Shown here: positions 54,548 to 62,799 of the stretch, piece by piece
How the letters are laid out: the number at the start of each line of letters is the position of its first letter
Position numbering within the stretch: the first letter of the stretch is position 1
From: a virus
DNA: 64,000 nt
IMG/VR virus record: IMGVR_UViG_3300028553_000005
Location: 62,001-126,000 of that record
Direction: 5' to 3' (one strand)
Program-made: the position numbers and the translations under genes
Notes under the pieces: generated by a model
Seen by the model: the letters and a program-made list of their open reading frames with translations, nothing else
Told to the model about the DNA's origin: nothing
The model's database searches: none

Positions 54548-55006
54548 TTATTCTTCTGGTTCTTCAGGTGTATCTGTTGGCTCTGCATTATAAGAATCTG
54601 TAACTTCATTTGGATCTGAACCTTCTAATTCTTCTGGATCACTATATTGGTCTTTTTCTGTATCAGTCATATCTGGATCTTCTGACTGTTCAAACTTGTA
54701 ACTATCTGGATCTTGCCAAGTTCCAGGCATAACACCTAACATACAAGGAAATTGGCCACTTTCTCCGTCCATAAAGAATCCTAATATCCAATCGCCTAAC
54801 ATTGGTGCCGAAAAATGTTTTGAGTGATTGATTGGATATACAGCTTGAGCCCAAGGCAATTCTTTTGTTGGTATTTCTTTACCATACCAACCAAATATTC
54901 TAACTTGACAACGACCCAAACCCAATGGATCTACTCGGTTTTCTACTGCACCAACCCACCAAACAAAACCATTTAATCCAGCAAAGTTATTAACCGCTTT
55001 TGTCAT
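54548..55006 (-). CDS. gp5: gp5 N-terminal OB-fold hub protein
   Basis: The 152-residue protein, counted from the ATG at 55006, matches the N-terminal OB-fold of T4 gp5: VWWVGAVENRVDPLGLGRCQVRIFGWYG (in parts), then PTKELPWAQAVYPI, the SAPMLGDWILGFFMDGESGQFPCMLGV region. The C-terminus is very acidic (many Asp/Glu/Pro). The start chosen has GAGGA just before it and follows the stop of the 55014 gene by 7 bases; the longer frame (17 more residues) lacks such a site. No lysozyme domain follows. Confidence 0.85.
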   Translation of the reverse strand: MTKAVNNFAGLNGFVWWVGAVENRVDPLGLGRCQVRIFGWYGKEIPTKELPWAQAVYPINHSKHFSAPMLGDWILGFFMDGESGQFPCMLGVMPGTWQDPDSYKFEQSEDPDMTDTEKDQYSDPEELEGSDPNEVTDSYNAEPTDTPEEPEE

Positions 55007-55013
55007 TTCATCC

Positions 55014-56357
55014 TCATTCCAAAGTACCTGTAGCAGAAGCATACTTTGTAGGTACACTATCTTTTGCCAATTCTAATACAGTTTTATATTCATTCATTGT
55101 AATCATATGTCTTACTGCTGTAATTAAGTATTTGCCAGAATAATATGCATCAGGTGTTTTTGATTCTGGTGTCAAAGATAATAAAGAAAAATTCAAAGTT
55201 TGACCAACAGTCAATGCAGGATCTCCAGGCACAGATATTTTTATTCTGATATAGTTTGTTAATGATAGTTGTGCTGTTCTATATGGTATAAAAGTTTCAG
55301 CAAAAATATCAGCACCAACAGCTGGCGAATCTACTGTGCCACCTTCAACTTCTTCATCTTCAGGATCACGTCCTTCTTTTTCTATATATTCTACAATTTT
55401 TTGATTAAAATTAGAAAATGCTAATTTATATACAGCTTTTGAAGTATCTGTTAATTTGTCACCATATATGTTTGAATAATCATTTATAATTGGTGATCTA
55501 TTTAAAGATTTTGATTTTTTTTCATAAGCCATATAATCAAACTCTGTAGTTTTTAATCGTCTAGTTAAAACATCAATAGACAACAAATGATTTGCAAACA
55601 CACCAGAGTTTATACCATGTAATGTATCAAACGAATTTAATATTTCATATGTTGTAACGTTGTAAACATTACTGTGCATGTTCTTTTCATCAGTATTTTT
55701 TGGATTGTAACTATAATTATAATATGGTGGTTGAGTCATTAACTTTTGTAATGACTTAAAGTTGAATCCATGTTTGTTTTCAAAAAATACCATGTCAGCA
55801 CCAGGAACACCTGCAGATGGTCGAGCATAATTTGACATCCAATTGATTGCATCAAATGGTTTTAAAGTAGGCACAACAAAATCATACACACCATACGTTT
55901 CATCTATCTCCATTTTATCATCAGATATGCCTAATTCATAACTAAGTATATCATACACATTATCTGATATGGTAGATTGTGGATAAGATTTACATATTTT
56001 ATACTGTTCAGACATTAACATTTCTTCAGAACAAAAATACAAACAATATGACTCGGTGTACATATTGTTTTCTAATTTTCTCTTATCAACTTTATATACT
56101 CTAAATGTTTTATCAACCTCAGATTGGCCATTAACTTTAGCAAAAGTCATTTTTAAAAATTCAGTACCATTCATACTGAGTAATTCAATGTATCCCATAG
56201 AATCAGCAACCATTACATAACCTGATGCCGTGTTGTTGAATATATCTTCATGGTATGACAGTTCAACCATGATGTTTTTCAAATCCATATTTTGTACGGA
56301 ATTGACCAACAATAAATTGACTAGAGCATAGTCCTTAGGATATAGAATACCTGCCAT
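55014..56357 (-). CDS. gp27: Baseplate hub protein, gp27-like
   Basis: The 447-residue protein is placed directly before the gp5 OB-fold gene and looks like a gp27/VgrG-type hub ring: NIMVELSYHEDIFNNTASGYVMVADSMGYIELL (in parts, 28-60), GTEFLKMTFAK, FRVYKVDKRKL, and a late segment SVPGDPALTVGQTLNFSLL and YYSGKYLITAVRHMIT (about 370-425). Hub proteins of this type have two tube-like domains that make a pseudo-hexamer from three subunits. T4 gp27 itself is 391 residues. Sequence identity to T4 is low; the family of marine phages and context support it. Confidence 0.78.
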   Translation of the reverse strand: MAGILYPKDYALVNLLLVNSVQNMDLKNIMVELSYHEDIFNNTASGYVMVADSMGYIELLSMNGTEFLKMTFAKVNGQSEVDKTFRVYKVDKRKLENNMYTESYCLYFCSEEMLMSEQYKICKSYPQSTISDNVYDILSYELGISDDKMEIDETYGVYDFVVPTLKPFDAINWMSNYARPSAGVPGADMVFFENKHGFNFKSLQKLMTQPPYYNYSYNPKNTDEKNMHSNVYNVTTYEILNSFDTLHGINSGVFANHLLSIDVLTRRLKTTEFDYMAYEKKSKSLNRSPIINDYSNIYGDKLTDTSKAVYKLAFSNFNQKIVEYIEKEGRDPEDEEVEGGTVDSPAVGADIFAETFIPYRTAQLSLTNYIRIKISVPGDPALTVGQTLNFSLLSLTPESKTPDAYYSGKYLITAVRHMITMNEYKTVLELAKDSVPTKYASATGTLE

Positions 56358-56360
56358 GGT

Positions 56361-56993
56361 TTACCGACTCATCAATTGTTTAAATTGGTTTTCTATTTGT
56401 GGTGCGTAGATGTTATTAATTAAATATATGTTTCTTTTTCTTTCATTCAATTCTACTTCATAATCATAGATACTCAAAGCTTTTATAGCAATACTTCTTT
56501 GTACAACTGCACCGTTTGGAAAGTTCTGTGTTATTGTTTCTGGTATAGTTGAATTGTATTCTGATTCATCAATAATCATAGTTCGTTGACTCTTACCACC
56601 CTCACTATTGTTCGTACCAAATATTTTTTGATGATACTTTACAGTTTGTTGTGCATATGATATAACACTTGATACATTGGCTGTGTTGGCTGCATCTGCA
56701 TACTTATCTTGAATGTATATTTTTAATTGTTGTGAGGTCAAAGGCCATTGCCATTGTGGATCTATTATCTGATTAGCATATAATACTAACCAATGTCTAT
56801 TAACATCACCATAATATTTGCTTGCAACAATTTCTGGTGTATCACCTTCTTGTATATCATATGAATAAAACAATAAAGGATTAGTCAACAAAGATGGAAT
56901 AATTGCTGTTCTTGCCATCAAGTTGGTTGCCAATACAGCATTGTTTTTATAATCTGTGGTGGCTATTTTAGGAAAGTTTTGAAAATATAACAT
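56361..56993 (-). CDS. gp53: Baseplate wedge subunit gp53-like
   Basis: The 210-residue protein has the gp53 core: FYSYDIQEGDTPEIVASKYYGDVNRHWLVLYANQIIDPQWQWPLT (in parts, about 44-90), a LysM-like fold segment, then LKIYIQDKY. T4 gp53 is 196 residues. It starts one base within the stop of gene 48 (56993) and is followed by gp27-like after 3 bases. gp53 binds the wedge to complete it before joining to the hub. Confidence 0.87.
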   Translation of the reverse strand: MLYFQNFPKIATTDYKNNAVLATNLMARTAIIPSLLTNPLLFYSYDIQEGDTPEIVASKYYGDVNRHWLVLYANQIIDPQWQWPLTSQQLKIYIQDKYADAANTANVSSVISYAQQTVKYHQKIFGTNNSEGGKSQRTMIIDESEYNSTIPETITQNFPNGAVVQRSIAIKALSIYDYEVELNERKRNIYLINNIYAPQIENQFKQLMSR

Positions 56994-58201
56994 TATCTTA
57001 AACCTCCTTCAACACCATAATAACCTTTTTGTATTTTGCCTTTATCTAATATCTCTGTTTCTTTGAATGTCATTGTGAGTGTCGATTGAACTGGTGCACC
57101 ATCATCATACGAAGCCCAACCATTTGGTGCAAAATTAACATCGATGTCGGATAAAACACAACTACCATATTTTGGTAAAAATGGATTTTCTTTACCATCA
57201 ATCATGAATTCAACATTAAAGATTGAAGGTGGTACCAAATACATTGAGTCGGAAGAAACTTCTTTAGCAGATATTAATGTTGGTGCAAAATGATATTTGA
57301 ATAAATTTATAATATAGTTTACTTCATTTGCTTCACCTTGAGAGTTTGGTGTGAACACAAATGATAACTGAAAATTTCTTAAACCAATACCACGATAAAT
57401 CATTTGTAACTGTGGATTAATGGCATAACCTTGACCTTTTAACAACACATCTTCTAATGCTCCTCCATTTACACCAAAGCCTGCTTTATTAGCTAAAGCA
57501 GCGCCACCCCGTGTAATTAAAGATATGGCGGCTGGATCTGTGCCTGCTATATTACCGGCTTGTTTTAGTGCTGATCCAACACCACCAAGACCTCCGCCAC
57601 CAGATTTATACGATTCTACAATGGACTTTGCTGGCCCAGCCAACTGGTCAATTGTTCTGAGTGTGTTTATTCCCGAACCCAAATCTGTGAGTTTTAATTC
57701 ATCATACGAAGCATTGTATTGTGCATTGAGTGTATCTGGCATATACAATGAAACAAAAGCCTTTGGCTGAGTTCTTGTTGGTGATATTTTTAAACCTTTC
57801 GATATTGTGGCACCAAAATCACCTAAAAATCCACCCGAACCAGAATCTTCAGATAACTCAAACAATCCTGTGCTCGATTCTGTCCAGGAGCTTTCATCAC
57901 CAGACATAGAACCAGCTTCTTGAGCTATACCACCAAATCCAGGTAAACCAACAGAATCACCCTCAATTAAATTTTCATTAAGTGGTACTTGGCCACCACC
58001 ACTATAACTTGCAGGTATAATTTCTGATATCGAAAATTGAACGTAGTGGGATTTTGATGGACTGGTTGCTAAATCTGAAGGATATTTGTATGTTTTAACT
58101 CCAAGACCGCCGTATAATAAAGCTAGTGGACTATTTGGGTTAAATAGACCTGATGGTATCGATACACCAGCTACGGATGTTGGAATGGATAAGATAGCCA
58201 T
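56993..58201 (-). CDS. gp48: Baseplate tail tube cap gp48-like
   Basis: The 402-residue protein starts MAILSIPTSVAGVSIPSG and has a Gly/Ser-rich middle, like T4 gp48 (364). The C-terminal half contains MIYRGIGLRNFQLSFVFTPNSQGEANEVNYIINLFKYHFAP (in parts, 265-310), then PPSIFNVEFMIDG, and YGSCVLSDIDVNFAPNGWASYDDGAP, as in tube-type proteins gp48/gp54. It is the first gene of the minus-strand block, with a ribosome site (AGAGGAA) and a promoter-like box in the 32-bp divergent gap. Confidence 0.82.
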   Translation of the reverse strand: MAILSIPTSVAGVSIPSGLFNPNSPLALLYGGLGVKTYKYPSDLATSPSKSHYVQFSISEIIPASYSGGGQVPLNENLIEGDSVGLPGFGGIAQEAGSMSGDESSWTESSTGLFELSEDSGSGGFLGDFGATISKGLKISPTRTQPKAFVSLYMPDTLNAQYNASYDELKLTDLGSGINTLRTIDQLAGPAKSIVESYKSGGGGLGGVGSALKQAGNIAGTDPAAISLITRGGAALANKAGFGVNGGALEDVLLKGQGYAINPQLQMIYRGIGLRNFQLSFVFTPNSQGEANEVNYIINLFKYHFAPTLISAKEVSSDSMYLVPPSIFNVEFMIDGKENPFLPKYGSCVLSDIDVNFAPNGWASYDDGAPVQSTLTMTFKETEILDKGKIQKGYYGVEGGLR

Positions 58202-58228
58202 TGATTCCTCTAAAAAAGTTATACATAG

Positions 58229-58236
58229 TATTTATG
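58229..58236 (-). promoter_or_regulatory. Possible late promoter box CATAAATA for gene 48 operon
   Basis: 7 of 8 match to TATAAATA on the minus strand, 27 bases before the gene 48 ATG. It overlaps the ATG of gene 4 on the other strand, so both functions share the same bases. It is the only candidate in the divergent gap for the long minus-strand baseplate operon. Confidence 0.45.
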
Positions 58237-58671
58237 GCATATTCTGGACGATTTACACCTAAAAACCCTCAAAAGTATGTTGGGGATGCAAATAACATCA
58301 TTTACCGGTCCTCATGGGAATGTAAGGTAATGTCTTGGCTCGACAGAAACGATAACATTGTTTCTTGGGCTTCTGAAGAATTGATTATTCCTTATATATC
58401 TCCCGTAGACGGAAAAAGGCACCGATACTTTCCTGATTTTTTGGTTAAAATCAAAACGAGAGATGGTCTCTTAAAAACTATGATACTAGAAGTTAAACCT
58501 AAAAAACAAACTCAACGACCAGAACATAGAAAAAGAGTCACGAAACAGTATATCAACGAGGTGACCACTTGGGGGGTCAATCAAGCTAAATGGAAGGCGG
58601 CTACCGAGTTTTGTTTGGATCGTGGTTGGGAGTTCAAATTACTGACTGAAGATCATCTGGGAATCAACTAA
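58234..58671 (+). CDS. gp4: Head completion protein gp4 (nuclease-like fold)
   Basis: The 145-residue protein, from ATG 58234, closely follows T4 gp4: MAYSGRFTPKNPQKYVGDAN, then YRSSWECKVMSWLDRN, SWASEELIIPYISPVDGKRHRYFPDFLVKIK (in parts, about 45-75), TMILEVKPKKQT, and YINEVTTWGVNQAKWKAA. The fold is that of TnsA/restriction-like nucleases: an Asp (PDF) and E-x-K (LEVKP) are kept. gp4 (with gp50 in T4) finishes the packaged head for tail joining. A TTG 33 bases upstream in frame is less likely as start because T4 homologues begin MAYSG. Confidence 0.93.
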   Translation: MAYSGRFTPKNPQKYVGDANNIIYRSSWECKVMSWLDRNDNIVSWASEELIIPYISPVDGKRHRYFPDFLVKIKTRDGLLKTMILEVKPKKQTQRPEHRKRVTKQYINEVTTWGVNQAKWKAATEFCLDRGWEFKLLTEDHLGIN

Positions 58672-58679
58672 ATAATCAA

Positions 58680-59273
58680 ATGGTATCTAAACTTACAACA
58701 CTAGCAAATCAAAAGTCATCTGCTGAAATTCAAACGATGTCGAAAGACTCTTTGAAATGGATGAAATCAAAGATTTCGGATTTAGTAAATCCAGCAAATG
58801 TTCGAGCAGCTATTAACCGTGAAGAATTTAGACAAAAGAATACCTTTGGTTTAGGTGGATTATATTGTTTTTATTATAATCCAATTGGTAAAAAAGATTT
58901 ACCTTATTATGATAAATTTCCTTTGGTATTGGTATTGGAGAAATATTCTGATGGTATTTTGGGACTTAACTTACATTATTTACCATTACAGTACAGACTG
59001 GCATTTTTAGGGAAACTCATGGATTTCGCTGTCCTTGACAGAAAAGATGATATTAAGAAGATGAGAGTCACCTATGAAATTCTTGGCGCCTCCAAGCGGT
59101 TTAAAGAGTTTCGGCCATGTCTTAAAAAGTATTTGTATGGTCAAATTCAGTCTAAATTACTTGCCATACAGCCAAATGAATGGGACATTGCGGCATATTT
59201 ACCTATTCATATGTTTGCCAAAGCACAGCCAGCCACAGTCTGGCAAGAATCATTAGATCAAATAAGGAAATAG
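58680..59273 (+). CDS. Conserved T4-like phage protein of unknown role
   Basis: The 197-residue product has a helical start, then FGLGGLYCFYYNPIGKKDLPYYDKFPLVLVLEKYSDGILGLNLHYLPLQYR (in parts, about 55-105) and AFLGKLMDFAV, followed by CLKKYLYGQIQSKLL and EWDIAAYLPIHMFAKAQPATVW. This set is found in marine T4-like phages next to gene 4 and is probably a virion or assembly protein. No T4 name can be given with confidence. It is 8 bases after gene 4 and 4 bases before the gp54-like gene. Confidence 0.7.
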   Translation: MVSKLTTLANQKSSAEIQTMSKDSLKWMKSKISDLVNPANVRAAINREEFRQKNTFGLGGLYCFYYNPIGKKDLPYYDKFPLVLVLEKYSDGILGLNLHYLPLQYRLAFLGKLMDFAVLDRKDDIKKMRVTYEILGASKRFKEFRPCLKKYLYGQIQSKLLAIQPNEWDIAAYLPIHMFAKAQPATVWQESLDQIRK

Positions 59274-59277
59274 TTAA

Positions 59278-60162
59278 ATGGCCATTTTCGATAACCTATT
59301 TGGTAATATCGGCCTTTTTGGTAACGAACCAGGTACCAGCGGTAGCATCAGTGACTTTAAATCGAGCTTTGTCACCGATGTGGCAAGACCTAATAAATTT
59401 GATGTAGAAATACCTGTACCCATTACATTGATACCTTTTAGAGGTATGTCAAGAATATTAAAGATGCGTTGTGAGAATGCAGAACTGCCTAGCAGAACAT
59501 TTGCTACAGCAGACAGAAAAATAGGATCAAATCCTGTTGAAAAGTTTCCGTATCAGCCAACATACAATGATACAACATTAACTTTTATTGTTAGTGATGA
59601 TATGAATGAAAGAATATTCTTTGATACATGGCAAGAATTTATAAATCCAACGTATTCTTTTAATTTTACATATAAAACAGATTATGTTTCAAATATTACA
59701 ATAAATCAATATGATGTAGAAAATGATAAAAGTTATTCTGTAACATTGATTGATGCTTATCCAATTTCTGTCAATCAATTAGACTTAGATTGGTCTGCTG
59801 ATGGTCACCACAAATTAACAGTAGTATTTGCCTATTCTTACTGGATGAATAATTCAGTACAAGCACTAGGCACTTCTTTATTGTTAAGTGTTATATCAAG
59901 AATCACTGCTGCTTTGGGTGGCATTGGTTCACTTGGCACATTTGGTGATGAAGCAGATTTAAGTAATCCATTTACAACAATTGGAAATGACAACACCGGT
60001 CGAAGCGGTTATGATGGTTATGATGATTCAGGATCATCATGGTTTGGTGGAACGGACGATTATGTATCGGAAGAAGCACCATATCCTTTAGAATATGAAT
60101 CTGGCCAAGATTATTATGAAGAAACTGGACCATTTCAATATTCTGAATGGGATGGTTATTAA
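59278..60162 (+). CDS. gp54: Tail tube initiator gp54-like
   Basis: The 294-residue protein has the tube fold seen in gp19/gp54: SDFKSSFVTDVARPNKFDVEIP (in parts), ILKMRCENAELPSRTFAT (about 60-80), YNDTTLTFIVSDDMNERIFFDTWQEFI, VTLIDAYPISVNQLDLDWS, and LTVVFAYSYWM. gp54 sits on the gp48 cap and starts tube polymerisation; T4 gp54 is 320. The C-terminus from about 240 is acidic, Tyr-rich and specific (ending SEWDGY). Tail tube gp19 is an alternative but the context (4, 54, 26) fits gp54. Confidence 0.72.
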   Translation: MAIFDNLFGNIGLFGNEPGTSGSISDFKSSFVTDVARPNKFDVEIPVPITLIPFRGMSRILKMRCENAELPSRTFATADRKIGSNPVEKFPYQPTYNDTTLTFIVSDDMNERIFFDTWQEFINPTYSFNFTYKTDYVSNITINQYDVENDKSYSVTLIDAYPISVNQLDLDWSADGHHKLTVVFAYSYWMNNSVQALGTSLLLSVISRITAALGGIGSLGTFGDEADLSNPFTTIGNDNTGRSGYDGYDDSGSSWFGGTDDYVSEEAPYPLEYESGQDYYEETGPFQYSEWDGY

Positions 60163-60188
60163 TATTTTTTTAGAGGAGTGATAATAAA

Positions 60189-60914
60189 ATGGCTTTACCA
60201 AAAATTGATGCACCAGTATATGAAATAGATTTACCTTTATCGAAGAAACATATTCGATTTAGGCCGTTTCTTGTAAAAGAACAAAGAAACTTAATGATGG
60301 CAATGGAGTCAGATGATAAAGAAACAATTGAAAAAAACATCAGGCAAGTTTTACACAATTGTACTTTGACACCCAATGTTGACATTGATTCATTACCTAT
60401 TATTGATGTTGAATTTTACTTTATTAATTTGAGAGCACGTTCGGTTGGTGAAGTAATTGAAACCAAATATCGTTGTGAAAATGAAGTTAATGACAAACCT
60501 TGTGGTAATTTGATGGACACATCTGTTAATCTTCTTGACATCAAAGTTGAATTTAAAGAAGATGCTAAAGATATTGTTCAATTAACCGACATAATTGCCA
60601 TTAAGTTAAAGTATCCAGAATTTTCTATGTTAGAAAGAGCAACAAAGTTTAGTAGTGCCACAGACATGGCATTTCAAATGATTGTTGAGAGTATAGAATA
60701 TATTTTTGATGGTGAACAATATTATTATTCAAAAGAAACTGATCCAGCAGAATTGATAGAATTTGTTGAGTCTTTAAATCAAGATCAATTTGCAAAGATT
60801 GAAAACTTTTTTAATAACCTACCAACAATGAATAAGGTTATTAATACTACTTGTGGTAAGTGTGGATACAACCACACGATAGAGGTGGAAGGGTTAGACA
60901 ATTTTTTCGGTTAA
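60189..60914 (+). CDS. gp26: Baseplate hub/assembly protein gp26-like
   Basis: The 241-residue protein opens VYEIDLPLSKKHIRFRPFLVKEQRNLMMAMESDD (in parts, 10-42), the signature of the T4 baseplate gp26 family (T4 gp26 is 208). Two Cys-rich parts, YRCENEVNDKPCGN (about 94-107) and TCGKCGYNH (about 221-229), probably bind zinc together. The protein ends VEGLDNFFG. Just before its stop lies T TTT TTC in frame, and the next frame continues directly. A ribosome site (AGAGGAG) lies before the start. Confidence 0.78.
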   Translation: MALPKIDAPVYEIDLPLSKKHIRFRPFLVKEQRNLMMAMESDDKETIEKNIRQVLHNCTLTPNVDIDSLPIIDVEFYFINLRARSVGEVIETKYRCENEVNDKPCGNLMDTSVNLLDIKVEFKEDAKDIVQLTDIIAIKLKYPEFSMLERATKFSSATDMAFQMIVESIEYIFDGEQYYYSKETDPAELIEFVESLNQDQFAKIENFFNNLPTMNKVINTTCGKCGYNHTIEVEGLDNFFG

Positions 60915-61096
60915 CATTTCGTCATGACAATTTAAGAAATTATTATAAAACAAACTTTTCCTTGATGCAACATCACAAGTATAGTTTGACTGAACTTGAA
61001 AATATGATACCTTGGGAACGTGATATTTACGTTAATATGCTTATACAATTCATTGAAGAAGAAAACGAAAAGATAAAGCAAAGACAAGGTAAATGA
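60860..61096 (+). CDS. Short reading frame after gp26, probable -1 frameshift product
   Basis: The frame is -1 relative to gp26 and overlaps its end. From the overlap the protein reads FFRLTFRHDNLRNYYKTNFSLM, then HHKYSLTELENMIPWERDIYVNML and a Glu/Lys-rich tail, the form of a helical assembly factor that is often annotated next to gp26 in marine T4-like phages. The first in-frame start is a GTG at 60860 inside gp26 without a good ribosome site; an internal ATG at about 60965 would give only 43 residues and lose the conserved-looking start. Expression by frameshift as a gp26 extension is therefore preferred. It ends as ATGA with the next gene. Confidence 0.62.
   Translation: MWIQPHDRGGRVRQFFRLTFRHDNLRNYYKTNFSLMQHHKYSLTELENMIPWERDIYVNMLIQFIEEENEKIKQRQGK
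60902..60908 (+). promoter_or_regulatory. Candidate -1 ribosomal slippery heptamer T TTT TTC
   Basis: In the gp26 frame the codons are AAT TTT TTC GGT TAA; the heptamer fits X XXY YYZ for slippage at two Phe codons, two codons before the stop. Slippage gives ...DNFF joined to RLTFRHDN in the downstream frame. No strong downstream stem-loop is visible. Confidence 0.5.
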
Positions 61097-62796
61097 TAAG
61101 CAAATACGAACAAGCAGCGACAACCAGAAAACGAGGAGTCTTAGGTACTATTACCGATAGATTAGTCGCTGGCCAAGGATTTGGTCAATCCATTGGTGGA
61201 GGCGTATCTGAATCATTCAAAGCAAAAACTACAGGTTTAAAAGAAAAATTTGATCCGTTAAACATTGCAAAGATATTAACGGGTAATCTTGGTATGGCTT
61301 TCTTAGGTAAGATAACAGGTAGAAAACCTGAAGATATGCAATACTTCTTCAATAAAAATAGAAAAAAAGGTGAGAAACCTTATTCTTTTACACAACCACA
61401 AGAAACTAAAGTTGGCAATGTAGAAACTGCCTTTTATAGTAAAATTAGAGAAGGTCAAAGAGGTTCATTACAAAAAGGTGATAATGTGGCTACTGTAGCC
61501 GCTCGTTTGGTTAATGTCATGAAAACCTTTTATGAAAAAGAAAATTTAAATCGTGAGTTAGACTATAATTTTGAAGAAGAAGTTCAAGCAGAAGATGCCA
61601 AACGGCATGAAAATTTAATTAATGAAATTAAAAAATTAAAAGATAAAAAACCAGCAAAAACGGATATTGAAAAAGTCAAAAAAGATTTAAAAATTGAAGA
61701 GCCGCCTACAAAAAAACCTGAAGAATCAAAGAAACCAGAAACACCTGCATCCACAGTTACATCACCTACTGTTGCAACCACCTCTGCAGCCGCACCAGTA
61801 GTAACTACTGTTGTTAGTAAAGCCGTTACTAAAGCCAAAGATATTCCAGGTGTGGCCACGGTTGTTAGTAAAGCAGAAAAAATTATACAACCAACAAAGA
61901 CTGTACCAAAAATAACAAAAGAAATAGATAAGCCAGTCGCTGGTGTGGTTGAAGCTGCCAAAGCAACTAAAATTCCAACACCTTCTGTAGGAGGTGCGGC
62001 GGCCATTGGTGGTACTGCCGCAGTGGTCGCTGGTATAGGATCGGCTTTGGCTGAAGTTGGTATAACAAATGAGTATGCACAAAAAGCTATTTTAGGTAAT
62101 GTTGGTAAAGAATCAGGATTTACTGCAAAATATGAAACTGGTTATGCCAATACTTCAAACGATAGAATCCGTAAAATATTTGGCAGTAGAGTTGCAGGTC
62201 TTACAGATGACCAACTAAATGAAATTAAAAAAGATGATTCTAAATTTTTTGAAACAGTTTACGGTTATCAGACTGCCAAAGGTCAAGAGTTAGGTAATAA
62301 AGAACCAGGTGATGGATTTAAATATCGTGGCCGTGGTCTGATTCAATTGACAGGAAAAGATAACTATAACAGAATTGGTAAACAAATTGGTGCCGATTTA
62401 GTTTCCAATCCAGACTTAGTAAATGATTCAGTATTGGCACCAAAAATTGTTGCAGCTTTTGTTAAAAATAAATTAGGTAGTAGAGTAAATTCATTTAAGA
62501 GCCAATCAGAAGCGAATAACGAAATAACTAAAGCAATCGTTGGTGCCAGTGTAGATTTAACAAGAGGGTTTGGTGCTGAACAAATGGCCAAAGTTGAAGC
62601 CTTCACCAGTTCACCTTCTGGTGAGGCTGTATATGCTATGTCGAAACAAAATCAAGAATTAAAAGAACAAGTACCTGTAACAAATATAGCAGTAAACAAT
62701 ACCAAAACAATCATTAATGCTGGTGGTGGTCAATCCAGACAAATTATAAGTACAGCACAGATTGACGATTATCCAGTTTTAGAAACAACAATATAA
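61093..62796 (+). CDS. Tape-measure/hub-type protein with GH19 lysozyme domain
   Basis: The 567-residue protein has an N-terminal region (1-100) with GLKEKFDPLNIAKILTGNLGMAFLGKITG (in parts, about 47-75), a Lys/Glu coil (150-210), a Pro/Thr/Ala/Val-rich linker (210-300), a short Ala/Gly helix, and a GH19 chitinase/lysozyme domain (about 318-500): YAQKAILGNVGKESGF with catalytic Glu340, then YRGRGLIQLTGKDNYNRIG and a DLVNDSVLAPKIVAAF helix. GH19 phage enzymes cut peptidoglycan. It is presumably virion-borne and opens the wall on DNA entry, taking the place of the missing gp5 lysozyme. Its start overlaps the previous stop by 4 bases. Confidence 0.8.
   Translation: MISKYEQAATTRKRGVLGTITDRLVAGQGFGQSIGGGVSESFKAKTTGLKEKFDPLNIAKILTGNLGMAFLGKITGRKPEDMQYFFNKNRKKGEKPYSFTQPQETKVGNVETAFYSKIREGQRGSLQKGDNVATVAARLVNVMKTFYEKENLNRELDYNFEEEVQAEDAKRHENLINEIKKLKDKKPAKTDIEKVKKDLKIEEPPTKKPEESKKPETPASTVTSPTVATTSAAAPVVTTVVSKAVTKAKDIPGVATVVSKAEKIIQPTKTVPKITKEIDKPVAGVVEAAKATKIPTPSVGGAAAIGGTAAVVAGIGSALAEVGITNEYAQKAILGNVGKESGFTAKYETGYANTSNDRIRKIFGSRVAGLTDDQLNEIKKDDSKFFETVYGYQTAKGQELGNKEPGDGFKYRGRGLIQLTGKDNYNRIGKQIGADLVSNPDLVNDSVLAPKIVAAFVKNKLGSRVNSFKSQSEANNEITKAIVGASVDLTRGFGAEQMAKVEAFTSSPSGEAVYAMSKQNQELKEQVPVTNIAVNNTKTIINAGGGQSRQIISTAQIDDYPVLETTI
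61239..61280. repeat. 42-bp perfect direct repeat, copy 1
   Basis: Identical to 63132-63173, in the same orientation and codon frame, encoding the KEKFDPLNIAKILT core of the shared segment of two neighbouring genes. The flanks are diverged. Confidence 0.9.
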
Positions 62797-62799
62797 AAA

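Noticed and set aside
55007-55057. Upstream ATG for the gp5 OB-fold gene
   Set aside because: It lies inside the gp27-like gene, lacks a ribosome site, and the added residues do not resemble gp5; GAGGA is placed right for the ATG at 55006.
58201-58233. Upstream TTG start for gene 4
   Set aside because: T4-type gp4 proteins begin at MAYSG, which is the ATG at 58234; the extension is not conserved and would use the divergent gap.
61584-62082. Minus-strand open frames opposite the GH19 gene
   Set aside because: The plus-strand frame has clear GH19 motifs; the opposite frames are composition artefacts of the Ala/Pro/Thr linker.
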